Positions 1-11,323 of a DNA stretch of 64,000 nt are shown one piece after another. The stretch lies in assembly GCF_037975245.1 (NCBI RefSeq), contig NC_092574.1:5388713-5452712 (forward strand), read 5' to 3'. The notes below the pieces were generated by a model. It saw only the letters and a list, made by a program, of their open reading frames with translations, ran no database searches and was not told where the DNA came from. The stretch comes from Apostichopus japonicus (lineage: Eukaryota; Echinodermata; Holothuroidea; Aspidochirotida; Stichopodidae). The first letter of the stretch is position 1; the number at the start of each line of letters is the position of its first letter. Made by a program: the position numbers and the translations under genes.

Positions 1-1355
1 AGTTGTTTAGGATATAAATATTTATTGCAGCATTGAAAAGAAAGAGTTTCTTCTGTTCTGAGATTAATGACATATGGCTTCCCACAACATATAATAGAGA
101 ACATGATATGTATCTCCAGTGTACAATAACAGCCATATATATTTGCATCAGTGTAGTAATTTAAATGCTTTTGCATTTTGCTGTGCAATTCCAGATGAAT
201 TGTTCCCTGTCTTTCAGAAAGATGTAAAGTTGGTTGTGGCATCGATGCAACAGAAATGTACTGCTTTTAGTTTGGTCTGTAATTTCATTAAACCTCCTGA
301 GTATTGTTAAAGTAAGATTTCCTTGGTGAAATAAGATACTTTTCTCGATACTTTTCACCAAATGAAGATACTGAAAGTGAGCAAGTAATTGTTTTGTTCC
401 ATTTTGTTGTACATATCCCATTGTCTAAACACTTTAATTAATCAAATCAAGTTGAAATATATAAAAAATTCAACCTATTACTTACTACTAGTAAACAACC
501 TTCTTATGAATTTTATTATCAAATAGCAATGAATATACTACTTAATCGACTCAAAAAGACTACTTTAGTATCCAAAATCTTGTGTCTCCAAATATCACTT
601 GTAAATGTTATGTTTGTCTGTATAGGTATTGGTCAGCTATTTGCAGTCATTTTACTTCTTTTGTAGCTAATTTCACGTTCAAATTTATCTCCTCTATGTA
701 CCTTTTCCTCTCTTTTTGTCAATTATGTCTTCTTCAGTCATACTAAATTATAACAGAACATACCAAACCCCTTTAATCTGTACAGTATAGATTTACATAC
801 ATTGTGCAAATGTCAATTTTATGCCTTTCTCCTGAATTATGTACGCACATGCGATTGCAGAAGGAAGGGAAAATGACACATTTTCTCGCTTATTTTTTTT
901 TTCGCCCTTGTCTAATGGCGGCCATGCTATGCCGGAATTACAATTGCATCGGAATAATTTACATAAACTTCATTTACATTCCTGAGTGCAAAGAGCCGTA
1001 TCAAGTGTCTGCAAACGAATCGCTTCAATAGATCCCCAAACCTTTACAAGTTTTATATTGCAGCAAGAAAATCCAAAAATAATGAAAGAGCTGTTTTGAA
1101 ATTCATGAGACTCTCAGGGGGGGTAGAATGGAGTGTCAAATCGAGTGATATCTCAGGACACTGCGTCTCCAACCACTTTCCTACCCATTTTAATTTTGGA
1201 GGCATTAAAATTTCAGTTTTAGAGAAAATATGACGCTGCAGGCCTCTTTGAGTGATCAGTCGCGTTTGGGATGCGTCGTGAATGTCGTGCAAACAGGGAT
1301 AAGGTTTCATAGAGACTTTTGTTAGCGGCAGTTAGAGTTTTAGGCTTACATCCTA
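1..1355. other. No gene recognised; upstream flank of a candidate first exon
   Basis: I see no spliced coding structure here. The first 800 bases are AT-rich and featureless. From about 890 to 1320 the sequence is richer in CpG and includes an ATGGCGGCCATG stretch near 914. That could be promoter or 5' leader sequence for the candidate exon at 1356, but no TATA box or other decisive core element stands out. Confidence 0.4.
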
Positions 1356-1439
1356 ATGGGAAAAAGATGGAGAACTACTTGTAAATGTATTGGACTGGTG
1401 TTTTTAGCTCTATCTGTTGGAAGTATTCCGGTCTTCGAG
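1356..1439 (+). CDS. Candidate first coding exon with signal peptide (unidentified secreted or membrane protein)
   Basis: An ATG at 1356 opens 28 complete codons that end in GAG directly before a GTAGG splice donor at 1440. The peptide has a basic start (MGKRWR) and then a hydrophobic run rich in Leu, Val, Ile and Ala (CIGLVFLALSVGSIPVF), the layout of a cleavable signal peptide or signal anchor. The intron phase would be 0. The flank upstream is CpG-richer than its surroundings, as expected near an invertebrate promoter. I could not find the second exon with confidence. The nearest strong + strand acceptor I noticed is before 16979, about 15.5 kb away, and nothing shows that the two are joined. 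The call rests on the N-terminal pattern and the donor only. A chance ORF beside a GT cannot be excluded. Confidence 0.35.
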
Positions 1440-2205
1440 GTAGGATTTTCATTCATGCAGTACATTTGTACTGATAGTGAATATTAAGTTTAAAAATGGA
1501 GTTTTAATGAAATGAGTTGAGATATCAAAAGTTGCTATTATTTTTCTTGAGGGTGAAGCCATCAATACCAGGAATGCTTAAGCCAGTAGTAGTAATTTGA
1601 ATTCATTTCTACACTGTGTCTTTGTATAATGGAGCCCTTGACTATTTGTGTATTTATTTGCAAAATCTGTGAAATTGTTTCATATACTATATATATAGAA
1701 CGTTTGTGAAAGTAGTTTTAAATTCCTGTTACCAGTATTCTTGAGAAATTGTTGTGTCATCCTCATACACAAATTTAGAAAGAAGAATGTTTGTTTCATA
1801 TTTGTACTGAATATTTCGTTATTGTTTTTACAGTAAAATAAATGTAAAAAGTTTACCATCAAAGCAGGGAAAATCATATAGGTTGATACAATCATAAATT
1901 TTAGGAGCTAGTCTTTTGCCTTATATCTTGTGAAAAGCGTTTATTACTAATATTAAGAAGTTTCTTCATTTCTTGTATCATGAAGTAAGTCCAAGGTTCT
2001 AATTTATTGTGATTCATTTATAAAGTGTATTTGAGAGACTTGCTGTGTTGGATGTATCTCATGTCAATTCTGTTCCAAGTGACTAAGTATTCCCTGTTGG
2101 ATAGGTAATGTTATAGTGTTCTGTGTACTTAACAATGCAACATGTTGGTCTGCTCATAACACAAAATATAAGGTTTTTCAAAGGTTAATCACAGTTTTGC
2201 ATTGG
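1440..2205. other. Non-coding, nothing recognised
   Basis: AT-rich sequence with stops in all frames and no recognisable repeat or gene. It would be intronic if the exon at 1356-1439 is real. Confidence 0.4.
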
Positions 2206-3458
2206 AATTGTGTTTACATAGAATGACATGGTTTGTGAATTATGACCATGCCTTCCACAGTAGCAAAGAATCTTCCAGAATGTTTTTGTTGGAATTGTGT
2301 TTACATAGTTTCACATGGTTAATGAATTATGACCATGTCATCCACATTAGCAAATAATGTTTCCCTTGGTATTGTGTTAACATAGTATCACATGGTTAAT
2401 GAATTATGACCATGCCAACCACATTAGCAAAGAATGTTTCCCTTGGTATTGTGTTAACATAGTATCACATGCATGGTTTATGAATTATGACCATGCCATC
2501 CACAGTAGCAAAGAATCTTCCAGAATGGTTCCCTTGGTATTGTGTGTACATAGTAAGACATGGTTTATGAATTATGACCTGTCATCCCGGTAGCAAAGAA
2601 TCTTCCAGAAAGTTCGCCTTGGAATTGTGTTCACATAGTATGACATGGTTTATGAATTATGACCATGCCATCCACAGTAGCAAAGAATCTTCCAGAATGG
2701 TTCCGTTGGTATTGTGTGTACATAGTAAGACATGGTTTATGAATTATGACCATGTCATCCCGGTAGCAAAGAATCTTCCAGAAAGTTCGCCTTGTTATTG
2801 TGTTTACATAGTAAGACATGGTTTATGAAATCATGACCATGTCATCCACAGTAGCAAAGAATCTTCTAGAATGTTTGCCTTGGAATTGTGTTCACATAGT
2901 ATCACATGGTTTATGAATTATGACCATGCCATCCACATTGGCAAAGAATGTTTCCCTTGGTATTTTGTTAACATAGTATCACATGGTTTATGAATTATGA
3001 CCATGCCTTCCACAGTAGCAAAGAATCTTCCAGAAAGTTCGCGTTGGTATTGTGTTTACATAGTAAGACATGGTTTATGAATTATGACCATGTCATCCAC
3101 AGTAGCAAAGAATCTTCCAGAAAGTTCGCCTTGGAATTGTGTTCACATAGTATGACATGGTTTATGAATTATGACCATGCCATCCACATTAGCAAATAAT
3201 GTTTCCCTTGGTATTGTGTTAACATAGTATCACATGGTTTATGAATTATGACCATGCCATCCACATTAGCAAATAATGTTCCAGAAAGTTTGCGTTGGTA
3301 TTGTGTTTGCATAGTAAGACATGGTTTAGGAATTATTACCATGCCATCCACAGTAGCAAAGAATCTTCCAGAAAGTTTGCGTTGATATTGTGTTTACATA
3401 GTAAGACATGGTTTATGAATTATGACCATGTCATCCACAGTAGCAAAGAATCTTCCTC
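2206..3458 (+). repeat. Tandem array of about 15 units of 77-87 bp
   Basis: The phrase CATGGTTTATGAATTATGAC recurs about every 77 to 88 bases from about 2227 to about 3400. Units come in two length classes. The longer class carries 'agcaaagaatcttccagaa'; the shorter class has 'agcaaataatgtttccc' in the same place and is about 10 bases shorter. The classes are interspersed, and units differ at scattered positions, so the array is not freshly expanded. Short open frames through it (for example 2399-2593, 2574-2828 and 2990-3199) are products of the repeat, not genes. Confidence 0.9.
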
Positions 3459-4844
3459 AATGTTGTCTGATTTAGATGTTTTATATGTTTGTTGCCAATT
3501 TTGAATTAGAATAAATTGCTTTTTTTTGTTTCTGTTGTGGTATTTTTCACTAAATGAACTGTTGGTGTTAAATATTGTTCTGAGTCAGCATTATTTAAGC
3601 TATACACTCATATTTAATGCAGTGCATAAATCTGTGATGCAATGGTACCGCTTGAAAGTGAGACTTACTTGGAACTAAAGTAGGACAATGGACAAGGTTC
3701 GTTCATTTAATTCACAAGACACAATAGGCTATGTAAAGTCTGTTGCACAGCAAAAACTTGGCAATTGTCATTTTGTGTGCATACGAATGGAATGGAAAGA
3801 AATGCTAGGCACAATCTTAGTGTTTTTAAAAGAAACTTGGTATTGAGGAAGTAAATACAGTACATTATATGGAAGTTGACTGATATACTGCACATAGGTA
3901 AGTATTCTGTGTGTACTAGTGTCAGCACAGTGTTGTGTGTATCATTAAGTATATCGAGGATATATGTTGCTTACAACATTGAAATTACAACAGGCAACCA
4001 ATACCACTTAAAATGGGCCCTCCACAATCAGTGGAGTCGCCAAGCATTGCAATCTTGGGGGCACAGCACTTAATTAGGGGGACACAATGTTTATTTGTGA
4101 ATGCCATCCTGGGGGAGGGATCTAAGGGGAGGGGGATTGTTTTATTCAATAAGGATCCTTAGATGCAATCTGTTGCTATATTTTGCAACTTGAAATAACT
4201 TATGTTCAAGAATGTTCGGGCTTAGTCTGTCCAATATTTATGTTTGTCATTGAGGCGGATAAAGAAGTTATACAAAAAATGGAAATTAACCCTTTAGCTT
4301 TGATAATGTTTTGAAATAATTATGGGTCATAAGATGCAATTTGTTGCTATCTGTTGATTATCCATTATGAGAGAAAAAAAAAGATGTTCTTCGCTTGAAT
4401 AGCTTGAAACTTCTTAAGCTCTTTTATGTAGCGATGATATAATTATCAAACAATGTACCAATGTTTCCAAACAAACCGCACTCTTTGTTTCGAATTACGA
4501 TTCTGTCAACTTGTAAAGGTCTGTATGGCAGGCTTCTGCCTGCGTGGCGGGTTTGAGGAAAGTCTACAAGGTGAAGAAGAGTGTTGAAAATTTTAATTTA
4601 AATTCATGCAGGGTAGTAGTGTAGTTTGAGCAGGTAGTTGTTATGGTCCATAACAACTCCCTGGTTTGAGCACTAGCGGTTCACGTTGGGGCCTCTGTGA
4701 CCTTGTTAGTGAGAAAACAACTGCTTATTGTGATGGTCGGTGGAAAGAAGTTTAACTGGTGAACATAATACGTTTCGTCCCTCTGTAAGAAAATGCTTCT
4801 GTTTGAATATTTCTTTATCACTACAAATCGCAGATCTGTTGAGG
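3459..4844. other. Non-coding, nothing recognised
   Basis: No gene-like exon or clear repeat. A short run of G-rich sequence sits near 4100-4135. Confidence 0.4.
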
Positions 4845-4921
4845 CACCTGGGGTGGTACAATATTTTGGTGGGAGGGCACGTGCCCCCCACCCCCCAGGC
4901 CACCCCTTGGCAATGCCACTG
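4845..4921 (-). mobile_element. Probable single end of a hAT-like element
   Basis: Read on the minus strand from 4921 the sequence begins CAGTGGCATTGCCAAGGGG and runs into G-rich sequence. This resembles the CAGTGGC-type ends of the hAT elements found elsewhere in this window. I found no matching inverted end within a few hundred bases, so target-site duplications cannot be tested. It is either a truncated copy or a coincidental G-rich match. Confidence 0.3.
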
Positions 4922-6088
4922 TCCATAAAAGCTCTGGTCAATTCAAGTCTGATTCAAGTTTTAACATGAAGCCATTTCACCCATTATTTACAGTTCTATG
5001 CAAATATGCCAGAAATTTATGCTTTTTAGCGACATCATTAAATAATCGGATCGAGGACTGTTGTACATGTTTAAGAAAACTCTGTAAAATTGCTGAAATT
5101 TACTTATTGAAATGTAATTATGGGTGATTAAGTACCTCAAATATTGCTACATGTATGTATCTATCAAACTTGCCAGTATTGTCCACATAAAGCCTGATTT
5201 AGTCCTATGTCCACCAAGTTAATAATGTATATATATTGCTAAGCAAACGTTGAGGATTACCTTTAACCTTTCGCAGTCTGTTTGTACAAACTTACTGCCT
5301 TACATGGAGATAATGTTACAACTTGATACATACACACACACTGACACACAGACAAAAATAAAATGTTTCTTTCCCCACGGTACTATCCAATCAGAATCAG
5401 TTGAGATAAATTTGCTTTTTGATCATTGATAGCAAATGACTAGCCCTATATATCCTGTAGAAACTCTGTCATGAAAACATTTCACTGTGAAAAAGACTAG
5501 AGAGCTGCTAATTAACACTGGAGGCCTCCACGTGTTGTGCAGGTGGTTTTTCAAACAAAAGGAAAGTTTAAAGTATCTAGTGCTTTGCTTTTACTGGATG
5601 ACATCTTTGCAGATCTGCAGTACAATCATAAGGCCAGTGGCTATTTCTTTAATGCTTGACATATAAATTTATCTACTTATAATCGTTGTATCCTAGAGCT
5701 AAGGTGTACTGTATATATTGTTGTGAAACAGGAATACATTCTCTTCATGGTGTCAACCAGTAGAATGAAAGTTTAAACATTTGAACTTTTACAAGGAATT
5801 ATTAACTCCTTTCGTTTTTTCTTAAGGAAGAAATTAACCCATTTGTATAACCAACTACATGAAGTATTTGAATACCAAATTTTGTCAAAGTTTTCCAGTC
5901 AATATTACTTCAGGTTCGCATAGTAATATGTATTACTCTGGTCTCTATAGGTTGTGTTAATGAACATGATATGTATATGAAGAGTTAATTTCAAAGTAAC
6001 AGACCTGTTGGCTGTTTTTACTCTGTCTTATTGTTTAAGAGCTAATTTGAAGATGAGCTTTCGTTGTCTCTTTTGACTAGCATCTGAC
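4922..6088. other. Non-coding; short CA-rich microsatellite
   Basis: AT-rich non-coding sequence. A short imperfect CA repeat lies at about 5327-5350. Nothing else is recognised. Confidence 0.4.
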
Positions 6089-6096
6089 ATAATATC

Positions 6097-6519
6097 TAGG
6101 GATGCACCGGATCCAAATTTTTGGATCCGGCCGGAACCGGATTTGCCCGATAGTACATGAAATCCGGCCGGAACCGGATTTTTTCATTACACAAAAGAAA
6201 ATCATTAATAAGAAGTAGATATCGCTTCATATTATTACAGTAGTTGTATTATTTTGGTTGATCTTTAGAAACAGTGGGTCAGACTATTGAGAAAATTAAA
6301 TTAAACATGTTAAACATAAATTTTCCCTACTTTGAATGTTTTTATTAATTTTTGGAAATAGTTTACATTAAGTTAATACCAACACCTTTTTAAGGAATAA
6401 TTCAGGCCAAATTTTGAAAAACATCCGGCCGGATTGTGAAAAATATCCGGCCGGAACCGGATAATTGCTCACTATCCGGCAGGGTCGTCCGGCCAGACCG
6501 GATATCCGGTGCATCCCTA
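6097..6519. mobile_element. Non-autonomous hAT element with perfect 8-bp target-site duplication
   Basis: The element starts TAGGGATGCACCGGAT and ends in the inverted form ATCCGGTGCATCCCTA. It is flanked by identical 8-mers ATAATATC at 6089-6096 and 6520-6527. An 8-bp duplication with short TAGGG-type termini is the hallmark of the hAT superfamily. Inside each end the palindrome-prone phrase ATCCGGCCGGAACCGGAT recurs several times in both orientations, a likely subterminal transposase-binding array. The 423-bp length and lack of any ORF make it a MITE. Confidence 0.88.
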
Positions 6520-6527
6520 ATAATATC

Positions 6528-7682
6528 TTGTTAACTTATATGCCACAGTCGGTCCATTGTGAGTTAGTGAGTTAGTATCTCAGCACAGGACATATCAAAG
6601 CCACAAAACTTATACAAATAATTAGAGGCTCTGGACATTTCAATCCTACAGTACGTAGTAAGATCAACTTTAAGGCCCTGTAGGTATGCAAGTGATTAGT
6701 TTCTCAACAGCTTAATTGCTTGAGCCTTCTTGAGGGTTGATGTAGCAAGTAAGATGATGAATTTGTTAGCTTTATTTTATGAATCTAAGTTTAAATGGAA
6801 CTCAATGAAATTTTCAAGATGAATTGTTTGCAGTTCCATCGTCAGTGGATACACAGTGTCTTTATGTACTGTAAGGTGTTTGCCTGATCACGTAGATACA
6901 ACTATCTATAGTATGTAACTTTGGGTTGATACTTGATCTATAATGAATCTATAAATAACCTGAGGCCATCTGCAAGCATGCACTCAACTAATTTACTATT
7001 ATGCTCTTCCTCGCAGGCTCGCATATTCATCTTCACAGGTTGTATTACGCTCCCAATATTTATTGTTGTGACAAAAAGGTACTGCAGGGGTGGTGATTTT
7101 AATTTTAAGACCCCGTGACTACTCAAGGAGTTGGATCAAACAGTTCAAACACACTGACAGTATTGTTTATATATTAAACAGTTGTTAGCCTGCCATTAAT
7201 CACAGCTGTATGCATGTAGCAATGTTACATGAACAAGGGAGGAAAATAAAGGGATATGTTATCTATGTTGCAGTAAATCAAAGTTCTAGGGAAGTATCGT
7301 TACATACAAAAATGTGCGACAAATCAAAGGACACGTTAACCTTCTGGACCTACTGCATAACCTGCAACACTTATAAATACTCTTGATTTATCCATGGACA
7401 GATAAAACCTGAGCTCAATTGAAGGCATGTACTGTATGTCAACATATCGACTCGAGTGTAGTACTATAAATATCGCTGACCTCACTCATTTTTTGTTATA
7501 TAGCAAATGAGTGTATTTTAATAGTTAATTCTCTGAAAAAGTGCGATCAATTTTGACATATCTGTATTTCAAGGAATCCTGTTCTTTGGTAAAATGATAA
7601 TTTAGTTTTAATGTCTTGACTCCCTGGACAATGAGTTTTAATCAGAAGGTCAAAGAAATTAAGGGGGAGGAGAAAGTAAGGA

Positions 7683-7715
<33 letters not shown>

Positions 7716-8547
7716 CGACTTGGGGTTTTATAAGGACGATTTGAGAGCTTTTTTTTATGGTTTTTTTTATTTGTTCAGATAAATTGCAGTTTTAGAAATT
7801 ATGCAAGCTTTCAAAATGTGGGTTTTTAGTGTGCATAACTTCTCTAAAGCTGCTATTTGTGTTGAATTTGGCTCCTTTTGGTGGTACCATCTATATCTTG
7901 ATTGTTAAGGGAAAGAAAGAACATTAAAGCAGAATCTATCAACTTTATCTCTGTTCAGAATTGTGACAGGAAACATGACAATTAGCAAAACCTTACTGAT
8001 TAACAAAAGTGGTGTGCATCACCTTAAATTTGGGAACAAAGACTTTTTCCATTTTATTAAAATGGGTAATAAGTCTCTAACTAGGAGTAGCTAAGTGGTT
8101 GCCACCATGTAGATCCCAGAGATAGTTACCTGTACATCTAAGTATATGGAAATATTAAAATGGATTACAATTGGTCAGAATGACAGACAGGTAGGAACCA
8201 ATGAAAAGTGCAGCTGTAATTATGACAGAAACTCTAAAGTTCTTTGATTTAAAAGGGACTTGTCAGTGTGTGGAGGACATTGAAGGAAACTTGTTCATCC
8301 CTTTTAACAGCAGACAATAGGAGACGTGGCATATCAATCCCTACTTCATCCGAGAGTTTAGCACTGTTTATGGTTTATTCATGCTTTGCGTTTGAGGTTT
8401 TTGTTCGAACTTGGCAATATAATTGAGTAAAATGCATGCAATGAGAAAGAGAACCTTAGCTCAAGTTACTGCAAGGCTTACAATAGTCAACAAGACTGGT
8501 CTAAATTTGGAGAGGGAAGTTTATCATATTTGGTTATTCAAGAGGTC
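6528..8547. other. Non-coding; short GA microsatellite
   Basis: No exon recognised. A (GA)n run lies at about 7689-7715. Short T- and A-rich runs follow at 7740-7770. The frame at 6933-7118 has no recognisable domain. Confidence 0.4.
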
Positions 8548-8555
8548 AAAGTATC

Positions 8556-9255
8556 CATAGGTGTAGGAGCCTAATTTGATTTGGGGGGGGCTGTAACCAA
8601 TTGCCCGAAAAATATAACCAACATTTTTCGCACGCTTCGTGCGTGTTCAACATCTTAATGTGCTATCATATAGGCATTCATCGGTTATTACATCACATGC
8701 CGATAACCGATAAATATATAAATAAATACCATTAAATGCCAAATATTAAAGTGATGTTATCATGAAATAAAACATGCTCAAGAGCACTGTACAAAAAAAC
8801 CAATATAAAGGAATGAATGCCTATATGACATGCACATTAAGATGTTGAAATTTTGGTTATATTTTCCGTCTTATTACCCTTCCATATTGGTTATAATTAT
8901 TGGGCAAGTCGTTACAATAATAACGATAATAATAATATCAGTTTAACCATTGAAAAACACATTGCAAATTATTCTTCTTTCAGTAGGTGCCTGAAAAATT
9001 CTCAGCATACTGCCCTAATTTTCACCCCCCAAAAATTTAAAAACACATTGCAAATTCTTCTTCTTTCAGTAGGTGCCCGAAAAATTCTCAGCATATTGCC
9101 CAAATTTTCACCAAAAAAATTGAAAAACACACAACAAATTTTTCTTCTTTCAGTAGTTGTCCAAAAATTTCTCAGCATATTGACTGTATTTTCACCAAAA
9201 ATTTTGGTTGGGGGGGCTGCAGCCCCCCCCCCCCCCTCTGCCTCCTACGCCTATG
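8556..9255. mobile_element. Non-autonomous hAT element, 'CATAGG' family, copy 1
   Basis: The left end is CATAGGTGTAGGAG and the right end is CTCCTACGCCTATG, a near-perfect inverted pair followed inward on both sides by G-rich or C-rich runs. The flanking 8-mers AAAGTATC (8548-8555) and GAAGTATC (9256-9263) match at seven of eight positions, fitting hAT. Between about 8957 and 9200 there are three tandem units of about 80 bp containing 'ttctttcagtaggtgcc' and 'attctcagcatattgccc', so the element carries its own minisatellite. No transposase is present. The open frame at 8853-9344 is an accident of this structure. Confidence 0.85.
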
Positions 9256-9703
9256 GAAGTATCGATTTTTCTATTGAAGGGGAGCAATCTTCTTTTGAAT
9301 GGACAGACCATCAATTGGTGATACGGACTGCATTTTATAGGTGACTTAATTGAGAGGTAAACTTATCAGAATTCATTCTCTTTAAAGATGGTTCTAATAG
9401 GTCTTTTTTTACGACTTAAAAATAGAGAGTGGCTGACTAAATAAGTTTATGACTATTTAGAGCAAAGTCCAAGTCAATCAAATAAAACTGTGATATGGGG
9501 AAAGAAATAATAGTGTTAATAGCTGAGTAGCATAGGACATATTTTGTTTCTCAGTGTAGTTATGGGCGTGCTGCATAGAGAGAAGTGCTTATGAATTGTT
9601 ATGCAATTATGATACTAAAAGGAAGGAAAAATATTAAAGACGACAGCTACAGCTTTGTTAAGATGATGGCTTCAAGTGTTGTGTAAATTACAAGGTCCTA
9701 AGC

Positions 9704-10077
9704 CGGGGGGGGGGGGGAACCTACAGCCCGCAGGTCACATGCAGCCTGCCAGTGATTTTTTTTTTGGCTGGTGAGATGTCTCAAGAAAAAGAAAAAAAAT
9801 CAATATATGTTACATCATCACAAAAAACGAGTTAGCTGCTTAGAAATTAACGGCACTAATGACGCTGTCAGGTAGGCCTACTATCCCCATGAATTATCAA
9901 CTGTACTGTATTGACATTCAGTTTTTGTGAATACAGATTAAGTATACACACCTATTGCTTGAAAGTCCGTGGAATCAAAGGTTTGAAATCAACAGTGGGT
10001 CGTTGGTTAGGTACGGCCCAGTAAATTTTTCACCCCTTACATCTGGCCCATTCATTCAAAAAGGTTGCCCACCCCTG
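9704..10077. mobile_element. hAT-like MITE ('C-G-run-AACCTACAGCCCGC' type) in copy A
   Basis: The left end is C plus a G run followed by AACCTACAGCCCGCAGG. The right end reads GGTTGCCCACCCCTG, whose complement begins CAGGGGTGGGCAACC. These resemble the common animal hAT termini of the form CAGGGGTsssCAACCTGCGG. The flanks TCCTAAGC and TCCTTAGA could be a decayed 8-bp duplication (five of eight identical). No coding capacity is visible; the short frame at 9955-10149 crosses the right end. Confidence 0.6.
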
Positions 10078-10858
10078 TCCTTAGATAATTGGTACAGCTG
10101 GGCGTACAAAATGGAAAGTGCCCTCACAGTTTGCCAATCCATAATTTGAGTTAATGTAGGCATAGTTAAAGTGTGTGTTGGCACAACCTTTGTTTAATGA
10201 CCAATTCCAACAAGGCAACTCAGATGCGTGATCACAAATTGAAATTCACAAAACAGTTCAATATACATGACTATAGGCCTAATTCAACACAAGCTACTTT
10301 ATACAAAAACTGCTATTTGTGACAAATTTATTCAAACATCCATCTTGCATTAAAGGAACGTAACTATTTACACATTCTAAACAAATGATTGATAAATCTA
10401 TGATATTCTGTCATAACCTGATGTGATAGCTCAAGGTGTAGGCCTAATGTCCTAGTTTATAATAAATACATACTAAATGCCAGTAACGAGATCAGAAAGA
10501 GCACTACTTAATTTATCAGATTACTTCTCCAATTGGCTTCACAGGTCACCATTAAGATCATCCTTTATACTGGCCCCAAAGTTTAAGCATATCACCATTG
10601 GTGAAAATTTTCCTTTAAATTAAGTAGTTCTCTTCTGCCAAATTGCATCCTGAAACAAACAAAGCTCAAAAATAAACTAATCAAACATTTTGGTCAAGAT
10701 CCTAGCTGGGAGATGATGAGAGCAATGCAAAACAATGGAAATTTTTATGATGCAAGCATGGCTCCAGGTTTTGATGCTTATTCTTTGTAAACAATTAGTC
10801 TCTAGTTACCTCAAAGCAAACTGCAGCAAAGGTCTGTCAAGAAAGTTCCTTCCACAAA

Positions 10859-11076
10859 TTTCTCTTTACACTCCCTCTAGACCGTTGCATTCCTCGTCCC
10901 GTCTGCTTTTAACTGTTCCTAACATAAGAACTGCAAAATTTGGACCGAGATCTTTTAGCTATGCTTCGCCAGTTTTATGGAATTCACTCCCTGAGGTTTT
11001 AAGAAATATTGAAAGTTTTACCCTTTTTAAATCCAAACTTAAGACTCATTTATACTGCAAAGCTTATAATATCTGA
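10859..11076 (+). pseudogene. C-terminal fragment of LINE ORF2 polyprotein
   Basis: The reading frame has the conserved C-terminal signature of non-LTR retrotransposon polyproteins: a YTPSRPLHSSS stretch, then TAKFGPRSFSYASPVLWNSL, then LFKSKLKTHL, ending in a stop at 11074-11076. In intact elements this segment follows the reverse transcriptase domain. The reverse transcriptase and endonuclease are missing, as expected of 5' truncation during target-primed insertion. The frame is undamaged over about 70 residues, consistent with an insertion younger than the duplication. Confidence 0.85.
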
Positions 11077-11323
11077 ATTCATTTTATGTATTATTATTTC
11101 GTAAATTGTTTTCTTGTTATATATCTGTTGTACTGTTTATCATGTAATTATTATATTCTTTTATCCACTTTTTTTATTAACTTAATTTAACTTGTTTTGT
11201 TTTGTTTTTTTAATTCTACTTATTATTGTTTTATTCTTCATCATGTAAAGCGCATATGAATATACATGTTATAGTATTTGCGCTATATAAGGAACCATAT
11301 TAATAATAAATTAATAATAATAA
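10859..11323 (+). mobile_element. 5'-truncated LINE insertion (CR1/L2-like 3' end)
   Basis: The block is absent at the matching point of copy B, where 'ttccttccacaaaaagga' is uninterrupted, so its borders can be read to within a few A residues. It contains the last part of a LINE ORF2, then an AT-rich 3' UTR ending GCGCTATATAAGG...(AAT)n, the typical tail of many CR1/L2-group elements. Only A residues are shared at the junctions, so any target duplication is short or hidden in the tail. Confidence 0.85.

Noticed and set aside
8853-9344. 163-codon frame, and its counterpart at 13186-13608
   Set aside because: They run through the internal repeats and C-rich end of a hAT MITE; the duplicate differs by a frameshift with no sign of constraint.
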